This document shows, one piece after another, positions 34,977 to 44,848 of a stretch of DNA of 64,000 nt. Location: assembly GCF_014639435.1 (NCBI RefSeq), contig NZ_BMFZ01000006.1, positions 124,001 through 188,000 of the forward strand, written 5' to 3'. Under the pieces are notes generated by a model, which did not search any database, had not been told where the DNA came from, and saw only the letters and a program-made list of their open reading frames with translations. The position numbers were made by a program, and so were the translations under genes. The DNA comes from Hafnia psychrotolerans. Its GTDB lineage: Bacteria > Pseudomonadota > Gammaproteobacteria > Enterobacterales > Enterobacteriaceae. The stretch's first letter is position 1. Each line of letters opens with the position of its first letter.

Positions 34977-35348
34977 TTATGCTGCTGGTGTTGCTTTTGC
35001 AGCTGGAGCGGCTTTTTTAACATGTTTCACATGTTTTTTAGCGGCTTGCGCTTTCTGAGCTACCGGCGCTGCTTTCTTAGCATGTTTCACGTGTTTTTTA
35101 GCCGCTTGTGCTTTCTGAGCTACCGGTGCTGCTTTCTTAGCGTGTTTTTTGTGTTTCTTGGCCGCCTGAGCTTTCTGAGCAGGTTTCTTATGCGCTTTTT
35201 TGACGACGTGTTTAGTATGTGCTTTTGCAGCAGGTGCTGCAGTCGTTGTTGAAGTCGCCGCTGCTGGTGCAGCGGTCGTTTCAGCAGCAAAAGCAACAGA
35301 AGACAGACCCATTGCAGCGGCAACAACCAGAGCTAATACTTTTTTCAT
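34977..35348 (-). CDS. asr: Acid shock protein Asr
   Basis: The start at 35348 gives [17 protein letters not shown], the signal peptide of E. coli Asr; the longer in-frame reading from 35474 lies across the promoter. The 123-residue precursor (E. coli 102) has a signal peptide cut after AFA, an Ala/Thr/Pro-rich propeptide and a very basic Lys/His/Ala tail made of three 20-residue repeats. Asr is a periplasmic, intrinsically disordered protein strongly induced by acid that helps survival and acts as a chaperone. The promoter holds an RstA box. The extra repeat explains the greater length. Confidence 0.95.
   Translation of the reverse strand: MKKVLALVVAAAMGLSSVAFAAETTAAPAAATSTTTAAPAAKAHTKHVVKKAHKKPAQKAQAAKKHKKHAKKAAPVAQKAQAAKKHVKHAKKAAPVAQKAQAAKKHVKHVKKAAPAAKATPAA
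34998..35177 (-). repeat. Three tandem 60-bp repeats inside asr
   Basis: Residues 58-77, 78-97 and 98-117 of Asr are near-identical 20-residue units starting QKAQAAKKH and ending KKAAP(V/A)A. At the DNA level this is three adjoining 60-bp units, so copy number may vary between strains. Confidence 0.9.
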
Positions 35349-35454
35349 GTTAAATCCCTCAGAATGTTTGGTTAAAAGTCCACCCCACTGCGGGGTCGGT
35401 AGGAGAATACTAGTGCGGGGGGAACAGGTTGTCAGTGAGTGAATGGTGTCGGCG

Positions 35455-35468
35455 TGTAACGTTATGTA
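35455..35468 (-). promoter_or_regulatory. RstA box of the asr promoter
   Basis: On the minus strand the site reads TACATAACGTTACA, matching the RstA consensus TACAT-N-T-N-GTTACA except at the central T. It lies 107 bp upstream of the asr start codon and just upstream of a -10-like TATTCT. asr is an RstA target in E. coli, and rstAB is 3 kb away here. Confidence 0.7.
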
Positions 35469-35714
35469 CAGCAAGTGAAAATCTATAAATCAACACGTTA
35501 ATGCATCTTATTTTGCTCTTATTTGAGACGTTTTTTACTATTTTAGTTACAACATACAGTGACGTGCCTGCACTTCAACACTCTGTAAGTTCGTAAAACA
35601 TTGGGAAATAGGGGGATCTACATGATTTATTAAAACATTCTTAACAGCAGGATGGGGTAATCACCTGATATCCGCAAAGCTATGTAGCCAGACCGCTGAT
35701 TCTCTCCTTAGACC

Positions 35715-35748
35715 GGTGTCGCCAGTCACCTGGCAACACCTCTTTTAT
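35715..35748 (+). terminator. Orphan plus-strand terminator
   Basis: GGTGT-C-GCCAG / CTGGC-A-ACACC forms a 10-bp stem with one mismatch and a 4-nt loop, followed by TCTTTTAT. Both flanking genes run on the minus strand, so no annotated transcript ends here. Confidence 0.5.
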
Positions 35749-35828
35749 ACAACCATAGAGAGCCACTTGGGCCTGGATAGGCCGATGCCGCAGTTTTTAT
35801 TTAAAAAACCACTTTGCAATAAAAAACA

Positions 35829-37310
35829 TCATAGGTAACGGTTTTCCAGATGTTGGCGGAAGTAGGCAGGATTCAGGGTTTCGCCCGTGGCATTATTAAT
35901 CAATTGATCGGTGCTGAAGCGGCTGCCGTGCTGCCAGATGTTCTGCTGCAACCACTGAAACAATGCCGTGAGATCACCACGGGCAATGTCATCCTGCAAT
36001 GTTGGGATAGCATGGTTGGCGCACTGGAAAAGCTGCGCGGCGTACATGGCGCCGAGCGTATAGGTAGGGAAGTAACCGAAGCCGCCATCAGTCCAGTGAA
36101 TATCCTGCATGCAGCCGTTACGATAGTCACCGACAGTATCAATACCGAGGTACTCCTGCATCTTGTGACTCCACAATGCAGGAATGTCTTCGACTTCAAT
36201 TTCACCTTCGATGAGCGCTTTTTCAATTTCATAACGTAAAATCACGTGCGCCGGATAGCTGATTTCATCAGCATCAACACGGATTAAGCCTGGCTGTACA
36301 CGCTGATTGAGTTTGATGAAGTTACTCTCATCCAATCCTTTACGCTCACCAAACTGGGCATTGACCAGTGGATAAATAGATCTCAGGAAGGGCTCGCTGC
36401 ACCCGAGTTGCATTTCAAACAGGAGGCTTTGTGATTCATGGATACCCATTGAGCGGGCGTTCGAAACCGGTTGACCGAGCCACTTTTTAGGGAGGTTCTG
36501 CTCATAACGTGCGTGGCCTGTTTCGTGAATGACACCCATCATTGAGCTGAGAAATTCATCTTCATTGTAACGGGTGGTGATCCGCACATCTTGAGGTACA
36601 CCGCCGCAGAAGGGGTGAGAGCTGACGTCCAAACGACCTGCATCAAAATTAAAGCCCAGACGTTCCATGACCTTCAGACCTAGTTGGCGCTGTTTTTCAA
36701 TATCGAAAGGTCCTGCTGGGATGATGCACGATTCGGCTTTCTGTTTTTCGACCACTTTTTGCAATAATTCGGGCAGCCAGGTTTTTAGATCACCAAATAA
36801 CACATCCAGTTTCTTCGATGTCATCCCTGGTTCGTACATGTCCAGCAGGGCGTCATAACGGCTGCTCCCGGTGGCATCTGCTCGCAGGCTGGCTTCCTGA
36901 CGGCTCAGACGAACCACCTCTCGCAAGTTTTCCGAAAAACCTTCCCAGTCGTTAGCTCTACGCTGTACCCGCCAGGCATGTTCACAGCGGGCACCCGCCA
37001 GAGACTTTTCCTGCACCAGACTTTCTGGCAATAAAGCCGATTGTTGATACTGACGGCGCATCTCGCGCAGGTTGGCTAACTCCACGTCATTCAGTGCTTC
37101 GTTTCCCGCCTGTTTAAGCCACTCGCCGACTTGTTTAGCCGTGAGAACCTGATGAGACAGAACACTGAGTTCAGCCAGTGCCTCAGAACGAGCCTGACTG
37201 CCTGCTGACGGCATCATGGTTGCCATGTCCCAACCGGCGATGGCGGACAGGTGGTTGTAATGAGACAAGCGGGTAAAAGTGGCGCACAGATGTGAATAGG
37301 CAGTTGTCAT
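35829..37310 (-). CDS. M32-family metallocarboxypeptidase (thermostable carboxypeptidase 1 type)
   Basis: The 493-residue protein is a peptidase of family M32, with the zinc motif HETGH in GVIHETGHARYEQ and the family block GIHESQSLLFE that carries the downstream Glu, plus DEISYPAHVILRYEIE. It is predicted to remove C-terminal residues from peptides in the cytoplasm; there is no signal peptide. E. coli K-12 has no homologue. It starts only 25 bp after the rstB stop, so it is probably the third gene of an rstA-rstB operon. Length and motifs are complete. Confidence 0.92.
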   Translation of the reverse strand: MTTAYSHLCATFTRLSHYNHLSAIAGWDMATMMPSAGSQARSEALAELSVLSHQVLTAKQVGEWLKQAGNEALNDVELANLREMRRQYQQSALLPESLVQEKSLAGARCEHAWRVQRRANDWEGFSENLREVVRLSRQEASLRADATGSSRYDALLDMYEPGMTSKKLDVLFGDLKTWLPELLQKVVEKQKAESCIIPAGPFDIEKQRQLGLKVMERLGFNFDAGRLDVSSHPFCGGVPQDVRITTRYNEDEFLSSMMGVIHETGHARYEQNLPKKWLGQPVSNARSMGIHESQSLLFEMQLGCSEPFLRSIYPLVNAQFGERKGLDESNFIKLNQRVQPGLIRVDADEISYPAHVILRYEIEKALIEGEIEVEDIPALWSHKMQEYLGIDTVGDYRNGCMQDIHWTDGGFGYFPTYTLGAMYAAQLFQCANHAIPTLQDDIARGDLTALFQWLQQNIWQHGSRFSTDQLINNATGETLNPAYFRQHLENRYL

Positions 37311-37335
37311 TATTTACTCCCTTCGGATGAAAAAA

Positions 37336-38643
37336 CTAGCTTGGTTCTACGTTAAGATTAAAAACATCTTTGACAGGCCAGGTGAAACGGATGCAAGCGC
37401 CACCAAGTGAAGGGCTGGCATCGACGCTGACACGGCCCTGATAGGCAACGGCGATAGAGTGGACAATCGCCAGGCCGAGTCCACAACCGCCAGTGGCACG
37501 GTCTCGGCTAGGATCAAGACGAACAAATGGCTCGAATATACGCAGGCGTTCTTCAACAGGAATACCTGGGCCGTCATCTTCGACCTGTAAACTCGCTTCA
37601 TCACCCTCAAGCCACAGGCTGATGCGTAATTGTTTATTGGCGTAGCGCAGGGCATTGTTGACCAGGTTGTCTAACACCCGTTCCATCAGGCGCAAGTCCA
37701 GGCCGCCGAAGTCCACATCTTCAGGCACCGATAACACAATATTATTTTCTGCATTCATCAGGCTGAAATCATTGATCTTACTGGCTAACCAGTCAGCCAG
37801 ACTGACCTTCTCAAGGTTAAGTGCCACTTGCGGACGATCAAGCCGTGCATAGGTCAGCAGCTCATCAATTAGCGCTTCCAACTGGCCAATATCACGATTG
37901 ATCGCTTGCTGCTCGGCCTCGGGGATATTTTCACTAATGGCCAGGCGGTAACGTAACCTGACCAGCGGTGTGCGCAGCTCGTGGGCAATCCCGTCGATCA
38001 ACTGCTTCTTACTGGCTATCAAGGTACTTATGTTATCCGCCATCTGGTTGAACGCGATACCCAACCGGTTGAGGCTCGAGGTAGAGTCAAAATGGGTACG
38101 CTCATCCAGATAACCATTACCCAGTCGCAGGGCGGAATTTTCAAGCTTCACGAGGTCTTTCCAATGTGGACTCATCCAGAGGAACACGGGCACCGCGAGT
38201 GATAGGCCAATCAACATCATGAGGGCCAAATCCAGAATACGCATTTCATGCATGTAAAACAGATAGGGGATGGGGCCGACAACTAAAACATAATGGCTAC
38301 GCGGCACACGTTGGATAAAGGTGTATTCGTCATCCAACGCAATAATTTCGCCATCTTTAAGGCGCTTATCCATATCAGGAGGCAGAACGCGCTTGCCCAA
38401 AGGTTCAATATGTAACTTAAACGAGAGGTTGAGCTCGAGCGTGTTAATGGTTTTATTCCAGTCTTTAATCGGGATCTCACGCAATTCGCTGCGCATCAAA
38501 TAGAGCGAACTTTTCATCAGGTCATTCATCGATTGCCGGCCGGTTCGTTCAGCGGTGACTTTATACACCAGGCCAACCAGCATCGACATCACCAGAAAGC
38601 AGACCAGTAATAACAGGAAAAATTGAATGAAAAGCTTTTTCAT
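37336..38643 (-). CDS. rstB: Sensor histidine kinase RstB
   Basis: The 435-residue kinase (E. coli 433) has an N-terminal membrane helix, a periplasmic sensor domain of about 110 residues, a second helix (LALMMLIGLSLAVPVFLWM), HAMP, the phospho-acceptor His in GIAHELRTPLVRLR, and a catalytic ATPase with NLVNNALRYA, DDGPGIP and GGCGLGLAI. RstB phosphorylates RstA and is part of the acid and PhoPQ-linked response. Its start overlaps the rstA stop by 4 bp. Confidence 0.96.
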   Translation of the reverse strand: MKKLFIQFFLLLLVCFLVMSMLVGLVYKVTAERTGRQSMNDLMKSSLYLMRSELREIPIKDWNKTINTLELNLSFKLHIEPLGKRVLPPDMDKRLKDGEIIALDDEYTFIQRVPRSHYVLVVGPIPYLFYMHEMRILDLALMMLIGLSLAVPVFLWMSPHWKDLVKLENSALRLGNGYLDERTHFDSTSSLNRLGIAFNQMADNISTLIASKKQLIDGIAHELRTPLVRLRYRLAISENIPEAEQQAINRDIGQLEALIDELLTYARLDRPQVALNLEKVSLADWLASKINDFSLMNAENNIVLSVPEDVDFGGLDLRLMERVLDNLVNNALRYANKQLRISLWLEGDEASLQVEDDGPGIPVEERLRIFEPFVRLDPSRDRATGGCGLGLAIVHSIAVAYQGRVSVDASPSLGGACIRFTWPVKDVFNLNVEPS

Positions 38644-39371
38644 TCTTCGCCTTTCTCCCAGGCATTCGGCGCAAACAGATAGCCTTTGTTACGCACGGTT
38701 TTTATACGGAAAGGCTCCATCGCGTTATCGTAAAGTTTGCGGCGCAGGCGGGAGATCGCCACGTCAATGCTGCGGTCCAGTCCGTCATAGCTGATGCCTC
38801 GCAGGTTTAGCAGTAAGGCTTCACGATCCATAATTCGTCCGGCATGGGTGGCGAGTTCCCATAGCAAATCAAAATCTGACGTCGAAAGAGTGATGGTTTC
38901 CTCAACCAGCGTGACTTCGCGGTTTACCGGGTCAATACACAGTTGGCCGAAATGCAGTGCGTTCCCACTTTGTAACGGTTTGGCCGGTTTATCTTCACCC
39001 GTTGACTGTGGCGCGTGCTGACGTAAATGCAGACGTAACCGGGCCAGCAATACGGCAGGTGGCGTGGTTTTAAGAATGTAATCATTCGCCCCCATTTCCA
39101 GTGACAGAATATGATTCATGTCGCTGTCTAACGAGGTAAGCAGGACTATCGGGCCGCTGTAGGTTGGGCGTAGATCGCGACATAAGGTCATGCCGTCTTT
39201 GCCGGGAAGCATAATATCAAGCAGTACCAGATCGGGTTTTTCGCGTGCAATACGATCCTGCGCGGTGTCACCACGAGGCTCAACCAAAACATCAATATCA
39301 TGTTTACCTAAATAGGCGGCAATCAGGTCACCGACTTCGGCATCATCTTCTACAAAAACTATTTTATTCAT
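38640..39371 (-). CDS. rstA: Response regulator RstA
   Basis: The 243-residue OmpR/PhoB-type regulator (E. coli 239) has a receiver domain with VEDDAEVG, the phosphorylated Asp in LVLLDIMLPGKDG, and the switch residues in LTSLDSD and LKTTPPA, then a winged-helix DNA-binding domain containing RSIDVAISRLRRKL. It binds TACATNTNGTTACA sites, one of which lies upstream of asr in this window. It is the first gene of the rstA-rstB-M32 peptidase unit. Confidence 0.96.
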   Translation of the reverse strand: MNKIVFVEDDAEVGDLIAAYLGKHDIDVLVEPRGDTAQDRIAREKPDLVLLDIMLPGKDGMTLCRDLRPTYSGPIVLLTSLDSDMNHILSLEMGANDYILKTTPPAVLLARLRLHLRQHAPQSTGEDKPAKPLQSGNALHFGQLCIDPVNREVTLVEETITLSTSDFDLLWELATHAGRIMDREALLLNLRGISYDGLDRSIDVAISRLRRKLYDNAMEPFRIKTVRNKGYLFAPNAWEKGEE

Positions 39372-39794
39372 TGGTTTGCTGCTAATAGATGTCTGTGGGT
39401 CAGCATAGTCCGTGTCGGTCGCGAGTACTATGAGACATGCGTAATAGAAAGTGACAGTTTTTCAGAGTTTACAGACGTTTTATCGACAGAAACATTGGAA
39501 AGCTGACGCCGGTTAAAAATTTCTCAATTTAGCGTATCAATTAAATCAAAACGTGACGGATATATCACCTGATGGAACCGACGTGGATGATGACTAGATA
39601 CTAGCGTAACGAGAAGGTGTTAGACGACAAAAAACGTATAATCTAAGCGTCTGAACTGACTGGCATAGTATCAGTGATATATGCCATCATAGAGCTGAAT
39701 ATTTTTAACGTTAATAGTTGGCAATAAATAGACTACGTCTAGCTATTCTTCGTACGTTTAACCGTGCTAACACCGGCCAGGAGAGGAAAAGGGG
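39372..39794. other. 423-bp divergent gap between rstA and the unknown gene
   Basis: The rstA-proximal part is unremarkable. From about 39600 the DNA is AT-rich with a nearly perfect 26-bp palindrome at 39661-39686. No coding ORF of note and no terminator were seen. A clear PhoP box was not found for rstA. Confidence 0.55.
39661..39686. promoter_or_regulatory. Nested palindrome upstream of the unknown 139-aa gene
   Basis: TGGCATA-G-TATCA-G-TGATA-TATGCCA is symmetric over 26 bp apart from one inserted base; outer arms are 7 bp and inner arms 5 bp. It ends 108 bp before the start of the unknown gene at 39795. It has the look of a dimeric repressor operator. Confidence 0.5.
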
Positions 39795-40214
39795 ATGAGC
39801 GAAAGTCGCCTGATACCTGATATGCGCAGTGAAAAAGCCTCCTTTGACTATATGGAATATCTGTCAGCATCGTGCAAAAAACAGTGGAGCTTTCTTGATG
39901 CGATTTATGGTGTGATGCCGTTTTTTGGCATGGTCCTCAAAGCGCGCACTTCGCAGGAAAAAACTAAGCAGGAAAGTTTACGGGGTTTGGCCCTTCAGGT
40001 GGTTTCAACTCAGGTTAGCGATGAGACCAATATTGTGCGCCTGATTGAATTGGCAGAGCAGCAGGAATTTTATTTTATAGAGATAAATTTGCCCTATTCC
40101 CTCAAAGAAGAGCAGCTCACCGCCATAAAAATTGAATGCAAACATCTACTTCAATTGTCTCAGAATAATGAATTATTGACGGTAAAAATCCTGCAGATGC
40201 CAGCACAGCATTAA
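39795..40214 (+). CDS. Hypothetical protein, 139 residues, unrecognised
   Basis: I do not recognise this protein. It has a good ribosome-binding site (GAGAGGAAAAGGGG) and no signal peptide. A moderately hydrophobic segment, FLDAIYGVMPFFGMVL (about residues 33-48), may be a buried helix. The second half looks alpha/beta with NIVRLIELAEQQEFYFIEI and a KIECKHLLQLSQNNELLTVKI stretch. It is divergent from rstA, converges with ydgH and is preceded by a strong palindrome. E. coli has tus near rstB; this protein is far shorter and unlike Tus. Cytoplasmic location is likely; function unknown. Confidence 0.7.
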   Translation: MSESRLIPDMRSEKASFDYMEYLSASCKKQWSFLDAIYGVMPFFGMVLKARTSQEKTKQESLRGLALQVVSTQVSDETNIVRLIELAEQQEFYFIEINLPYSLKEEQLTAIKIECKHLLQLSQNNELLTVKILQMPAQH

Positions 40215-40267
40215 GCCTTTTTTGTTTTTAACACGTATAGTCTTATTATTACTCAATAAATACAGAA

Positions 40268-40300
40268 AACAAAGGCAGCCAATGGCTGCCTTTGTTTTTA
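40268..40300. terminator. Bidirectional terminator between the unknown gene and ydgH
   Basis: AACAAAGGCAGCC / GGCTGCCTTTGTT is a perfect 13-bp stem with a 3-nt loop, followed by T on the plus side and by a T-rich stretch on the minus side. Confidence 0.9.
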
Positions 40301-40319
40301 CTGGCTTTAGCGGGAGATG

Positions 40320-41285
40320 TTACTTGAACAAGTCAGCGCTGACTGTCAGGTTACCACCACTCTTGTTCGACCATTGACGGGTAATATGGTAGAACTTCGC
40401 GCCTTTCGCCGCCGCACGGTTACCGACTTCCTGCGATACATCCGTGACACTGTTGAAGTGGCCAGAGAAGGTAATCGAGTCAAAGGGTACCATTTGCGCG
40501 GCTGTCACGTTATTCACTTCCTGAATCTTCGCACCATTTACGGCCGTTACGGTATAACGTTGACCGGTTGAGGATTGGGTTTCGAAGAAACGACCCACAT
40601 CACGGCTTGGGCTGCCGGAAGAGGCAACACCCGGGATTTGCACTTTTTTAGCTGCTGCACCACCGGCCGCCAGCGCGGCTTTACCCGCTTCGGAATCTGC
40701 AGGAATGGCGTCTGGGTCCTGAACGATACGTTTTGGCGCATCTTTCTTGTAAATGAACGCAGTGATGTACTGGTTGCCGCCGCTGTTGGCATCAATCTGG
40801 CGTACGATGAAGAAGGAATCAGCCCCTTTCTCCTTCGCCGCTTTTGTGATGGCATCGTTAACGTCCGGTTGGCTTCGGTAGAAACCGCCGACCGTCACGG
40901 TGTCATAAGGCTCAAGCAAGTAGGCTTCATCCTTTGGTAATTCTTTTACACCATTGATCACGCGGTACTTGGTTTTCTTACTGACTTCAGCCGCATCTTT
41001 TTTATAGATGTCCGCGACGACACGCCAGTTACCACTATTGCCTGAGCTATTGGAGTCTTGAATATAAAAATAATCTGCACCCAGCGCATCAGCACGGCGG
41101 GAAACGGCATCTGCCGCGTCACCCAGCGTATTAAAACGGCCGGAAACAACAATGCGATCAAAAGGCTTGATGGCTGCTGCTTTTTCTGGAGCGATTTCCT
41201 GGGCTGCCTGTGCAGCTGACAACGCGGAAATAGTCGTTAGAGTTAAACACAGGGCCGATGCGATGATCGTTTTAGTCAGCTTCAT
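40320..41285 (-). CDS. ydgH: Periplasmic protein YdgH with three DUF1471 (YhcN) domains
   Basis: The start at 41285 (MKLTKTIIAS) has AAGGA 7 nt upstream and matches E. coli YdgH (314 aa); an in-frame start at 41300 is less likely. The 321-residue product has a signal peptide ending near AAQAAQ, then three repeats of the YhcN/DUF1471 fold, each with the pattern PFD-(R/T/S)-(I/V)-GxF and a later Y-I or Y-H stretch. DUF1471 proteins take part in stress response and biofilm formation; the molecular role of YdgH (also called SssB) in the envelope is not settled. It is divergent from pntA across 530 bp. Confidence 0.93.
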   Translation of the reverse strand: MKLTKTIIASALCLTLTTISALSAAQAAQEIAPEKAAAIKPFDRIVVSGRFNTLGDAADAVSRRADALGADYFYIQDSNSSGNSGNWRVVADIYKKDAAEVSKKTKYRVINGVKELPKDEAYLLEPYDTVTVGGFYRSQPDVNDAITKAAKEKGADSFFIVRQIDANSGGNQYITAFIYKKDAPKRIVQDPDAIPADSEAGKAALAAGGAAAKKVQIPGVASSGSPSRDVGRFFETQSSTGQRYTVTAVNGAKIQEVNNVTAAQMVPFDSITFSGHFNSVTDVSQEVGNRAAAKGAKFYHITRQWSNKSGGNLTVSADLFK

Positions 41286-41491
41286 AAAAAATCCTTTCAC
41301 CTTGCGCAGTAATGTTGAAACGTGCTGAATTCTTGATGTGTAACAAGTAGGCGGCCGATTATTGCATGTAACAATACCGAGTGTCTCAGTAATTTATGTC
41401 ATTCGCGATGTTGGTAACCGCTAGCTGTGTCACTTTTTTTTCTCTTCATAACTTATATAAGTTTAGGTAATAAACCAAGTAGTGAAATAAA

Positions 41492-41501
41492 TGTTAATTA
41501 T
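41492..41501 (+). promoter_or_regulatory. ArcA-box match 1 upstream of pntAB
   Basis: TGTTAATTAT fits (A/T)GTTAATTA(A/T) at all ten positions. It lies inside the inverted repeat at 41481-41506. The AT-rich setting lowers its significance. Confidence 0.35.
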
Positions 41502-41647
41502 TCACTATTTGATAACTTTTATGCTGATAATGTGCGGGTTAAGGTGAGAAGGGCGAAGTGATAGATGTGGTAATTCTTTCAGAAAATAGATTTTTTAGTC
41601 GGTGTTTTACCGGCTTTGCAGCAGCTTTATGACCTGCCGCGCGAAAT

Positions 41648-41657
41648 TGTTAATTAA
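41648..41657 (+). promoter_or_regulatory. ArcA-box match 2 upstream of pntAB
   Basis: TGTTAATTAA fits (A/T)GTTAATTA(A/T) at all ten positions, 158 bp upstream of the pntA start codon. Confidence 0.35.
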
Positions 41658-41764
41658 TTCTCTGACTATCACTGTGATACGTAGATTATTGATTAGAAAT
41701 TCAGTAGCTTATAAATGGCTGTTAAAACAGTTTTAGCACAGAAAAATCAACACGTCTAAAATAG

Positions 41765-43342
<1,578 letters not shown>

Positions 43343-43352
43343 GGGGTAGCAT

Positions 43353-44744
43353 ATGTCTGGGGGATTAGTTACAGCAGCCTATATCGTTGCCGCTATTCTG
43401 TTCATATTCAGCCTGGCTGGATTGTCAAAACACGAGACATCTAAACAGGGCAATATTTTCGGCGTGACCGGGATGGCCATTGCGTTAATTGCCACCATTC
43501 TCGGGCCTGATTCAGGCAACGTGGGCTGGATCATCATTGCGATGGTGATTGGCGGTGCGATTGGTATCTATTTGGCACGCAAAGTCGAAATGACTGAAAT
43601 GCCTGAATTGGTCGCGATTTTGCACAGTTTCGTCGGTCTGGCGGCGGTTTTGGTCGGCTTTAACAGCTATCTGGATCACGGCTCAGTTCCGATGGACACG
43701 GTGATGGAAAACATCCATCTGACCGAAGTGTTCCTGGGGATATTCATCGGTGGCGTGACCTTCACCGGTTCTATTGTGGCTTTCGGTAAACTGCGCGGCA
43801 TTATCTCTTCCAAGCCGCTAGCGCTGCCGCATCGTCATAAATTGAATCTGCTGGCGTTGGTCATCTCTTTCCTGCTGATGGTCACCTTCGTGCGTACCGA
43901 TAGCGTCGGTTTGCAAGTCTTCTCACTGTTGCTCATGACGTTGATTGCGCTCGGCTTTGGCTGGCATTTAGTGTCATCAATTGGTGGCGCAGACATGCCG
44001 GTTGTGGTGTCCATGCTTAACTCTTATTCAGGTTGGGCAGCAGCAGCAGCGGGCTTCATGCTCAGCAATGACTTGCTGATTGTGACCGGTGCATTGGTGG
44101 GTTCTTCCGGTGCGATTCTCTCCTTCATCATGTGTAAAGCGATGAACCGTTCGTTTATCAGCGTGATTGCAGGCGGTTTTGGTACCGACGGTTCTTCAAC
44201 CGGTGATGCAGATGAAATGGGCGAATATCGTGAAGCCAGTGCAGAAGATGTGGCAGAGCTGCTCAAAAGTGCGAATTCAGTGATCATCACGCCAGGCTAC
44301 GGTATGGCTGTCGCACAGGCACAGTATCCGGTACAGGATATCACGGCCAAACTGCGCGCAATGGGCATCAAAGTTCGTTTTGGGATTCATCCGGTTGCCG
44401 GCCGTTTGCCTGGCCACATGAACGTGTTACTGGCTGAAGCACGTGTACCCTATGACATTGTGCTGGAAATGGATGAAATCAACGACGATTTTACCGACAC
44501 CGACGTGGTGCTGGTGATTGGCGCGAACGATACCGTTAACCCAGCCGCTCAGGAAGATCCACGCAGCCCGATTGCTGGTATGCCGGTGTTGGAAGTCTGG
44601 AAGGCACAGAACGTTATCGTCTTTAAACGTTCAATGAATACGGGTTACGCAGGTGTTCAGAATCCGCTGTTCTTTAAAGAAAACACGCAGATGCTGTTCG
44701 GTGATGCCAAAGATAGCGTAGAAAATATCCTTCGCGCACTGTAG
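43353..44744 (+). CDS. pntB: NAD(P) transhydrogenase subunit beta
   Basis: The 463-residue subunit (E. coli 462) has about nine N-terminal membrane helices and the C-terminal NADP(H)-binding domain III with [35 protein letters not shown] and [12 protein letters not shown]. It forms the membrane proton path and the NADPH site of the transhydrogenase. It ends the pntAB operon at a strong terminator. Confidence 0.97.
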   Translation: MSGGLVTAAYIVAAILFIFSLAGLSKHETSKQGNIFGVTGMAIALIATILGPDSGNVGWIIIAMVIGGAIGIYLARKVEMTEMPELVAILHSFVGLAAVLVGFNSYLDHGSVPMDTVMENIHLTEVFLGIFIGGVTFTGSIVAFGKLRGIISSKPLALPHRHKLNLLALVISFLLMVTFVRTDSVGLQVFSLLLMTLIALGFGWHLVSSIGGADMPVVVSMLNSYSGWAAAAAGFMLSNDLLIVTGALVGSSGAILSFIMCKAMNRSFISVIAGGFGTDGSSTGDADEMGEYREASAEDVAELLKSANSVIITPGYGMAVAQAQYPVQDITAKLRAMGIKVRFGIHPVAGRLPGHMNVLLAEARVPYDIVLEMDEINDDFTDTDVVLVIGANDTVNPAAQEDPRSPIAGMPVLEVWKAQNVIVFKRSMNTGYAGVQNPLFFKENTQMLFGDAKDSVENILRAL

Positions 44745-44787
44745 TCCATCGTTTTTCCAGACTGTACTTAAATTTTAAGAAAACAGT

Positions 44788-44818
44788 AAAAAGCCAGTTC
44801 ATCATGAACTGGCTTTTT
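44788..44818. terminator. Bidirectional terminator between pntB and uspE
   Basis: AAAAAGCCAGTTC / GAACTGGCTTTTT is a perfect 13-bp stem with a 5-nt loop and A/T flanks on both sides. Confidence 0.92.
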
Positions 44819-44848
44819 CTTTGGTCTTTTCTACACAGAGATCTGCTT

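Larger units (their letters stand above)
35349..35828. other. 480-bp gap: asr promoter and an orphan terminator
   Basis: The gap holds the asr promoter with the RstA box (35455-35468), an AT-rich stretch to about 35660 and a plus-strand terminator-like hairpin at 35715-35748. No convincing protein-coding ORF was seen on either strand. Confidence 0.6.

Noticed and set aside
35349-35474. N-terminal extension of asr (42 residues)
   Set aside because: It runs across the asr promoter and the RstA box and precedes a complete, conserved signal peptide.
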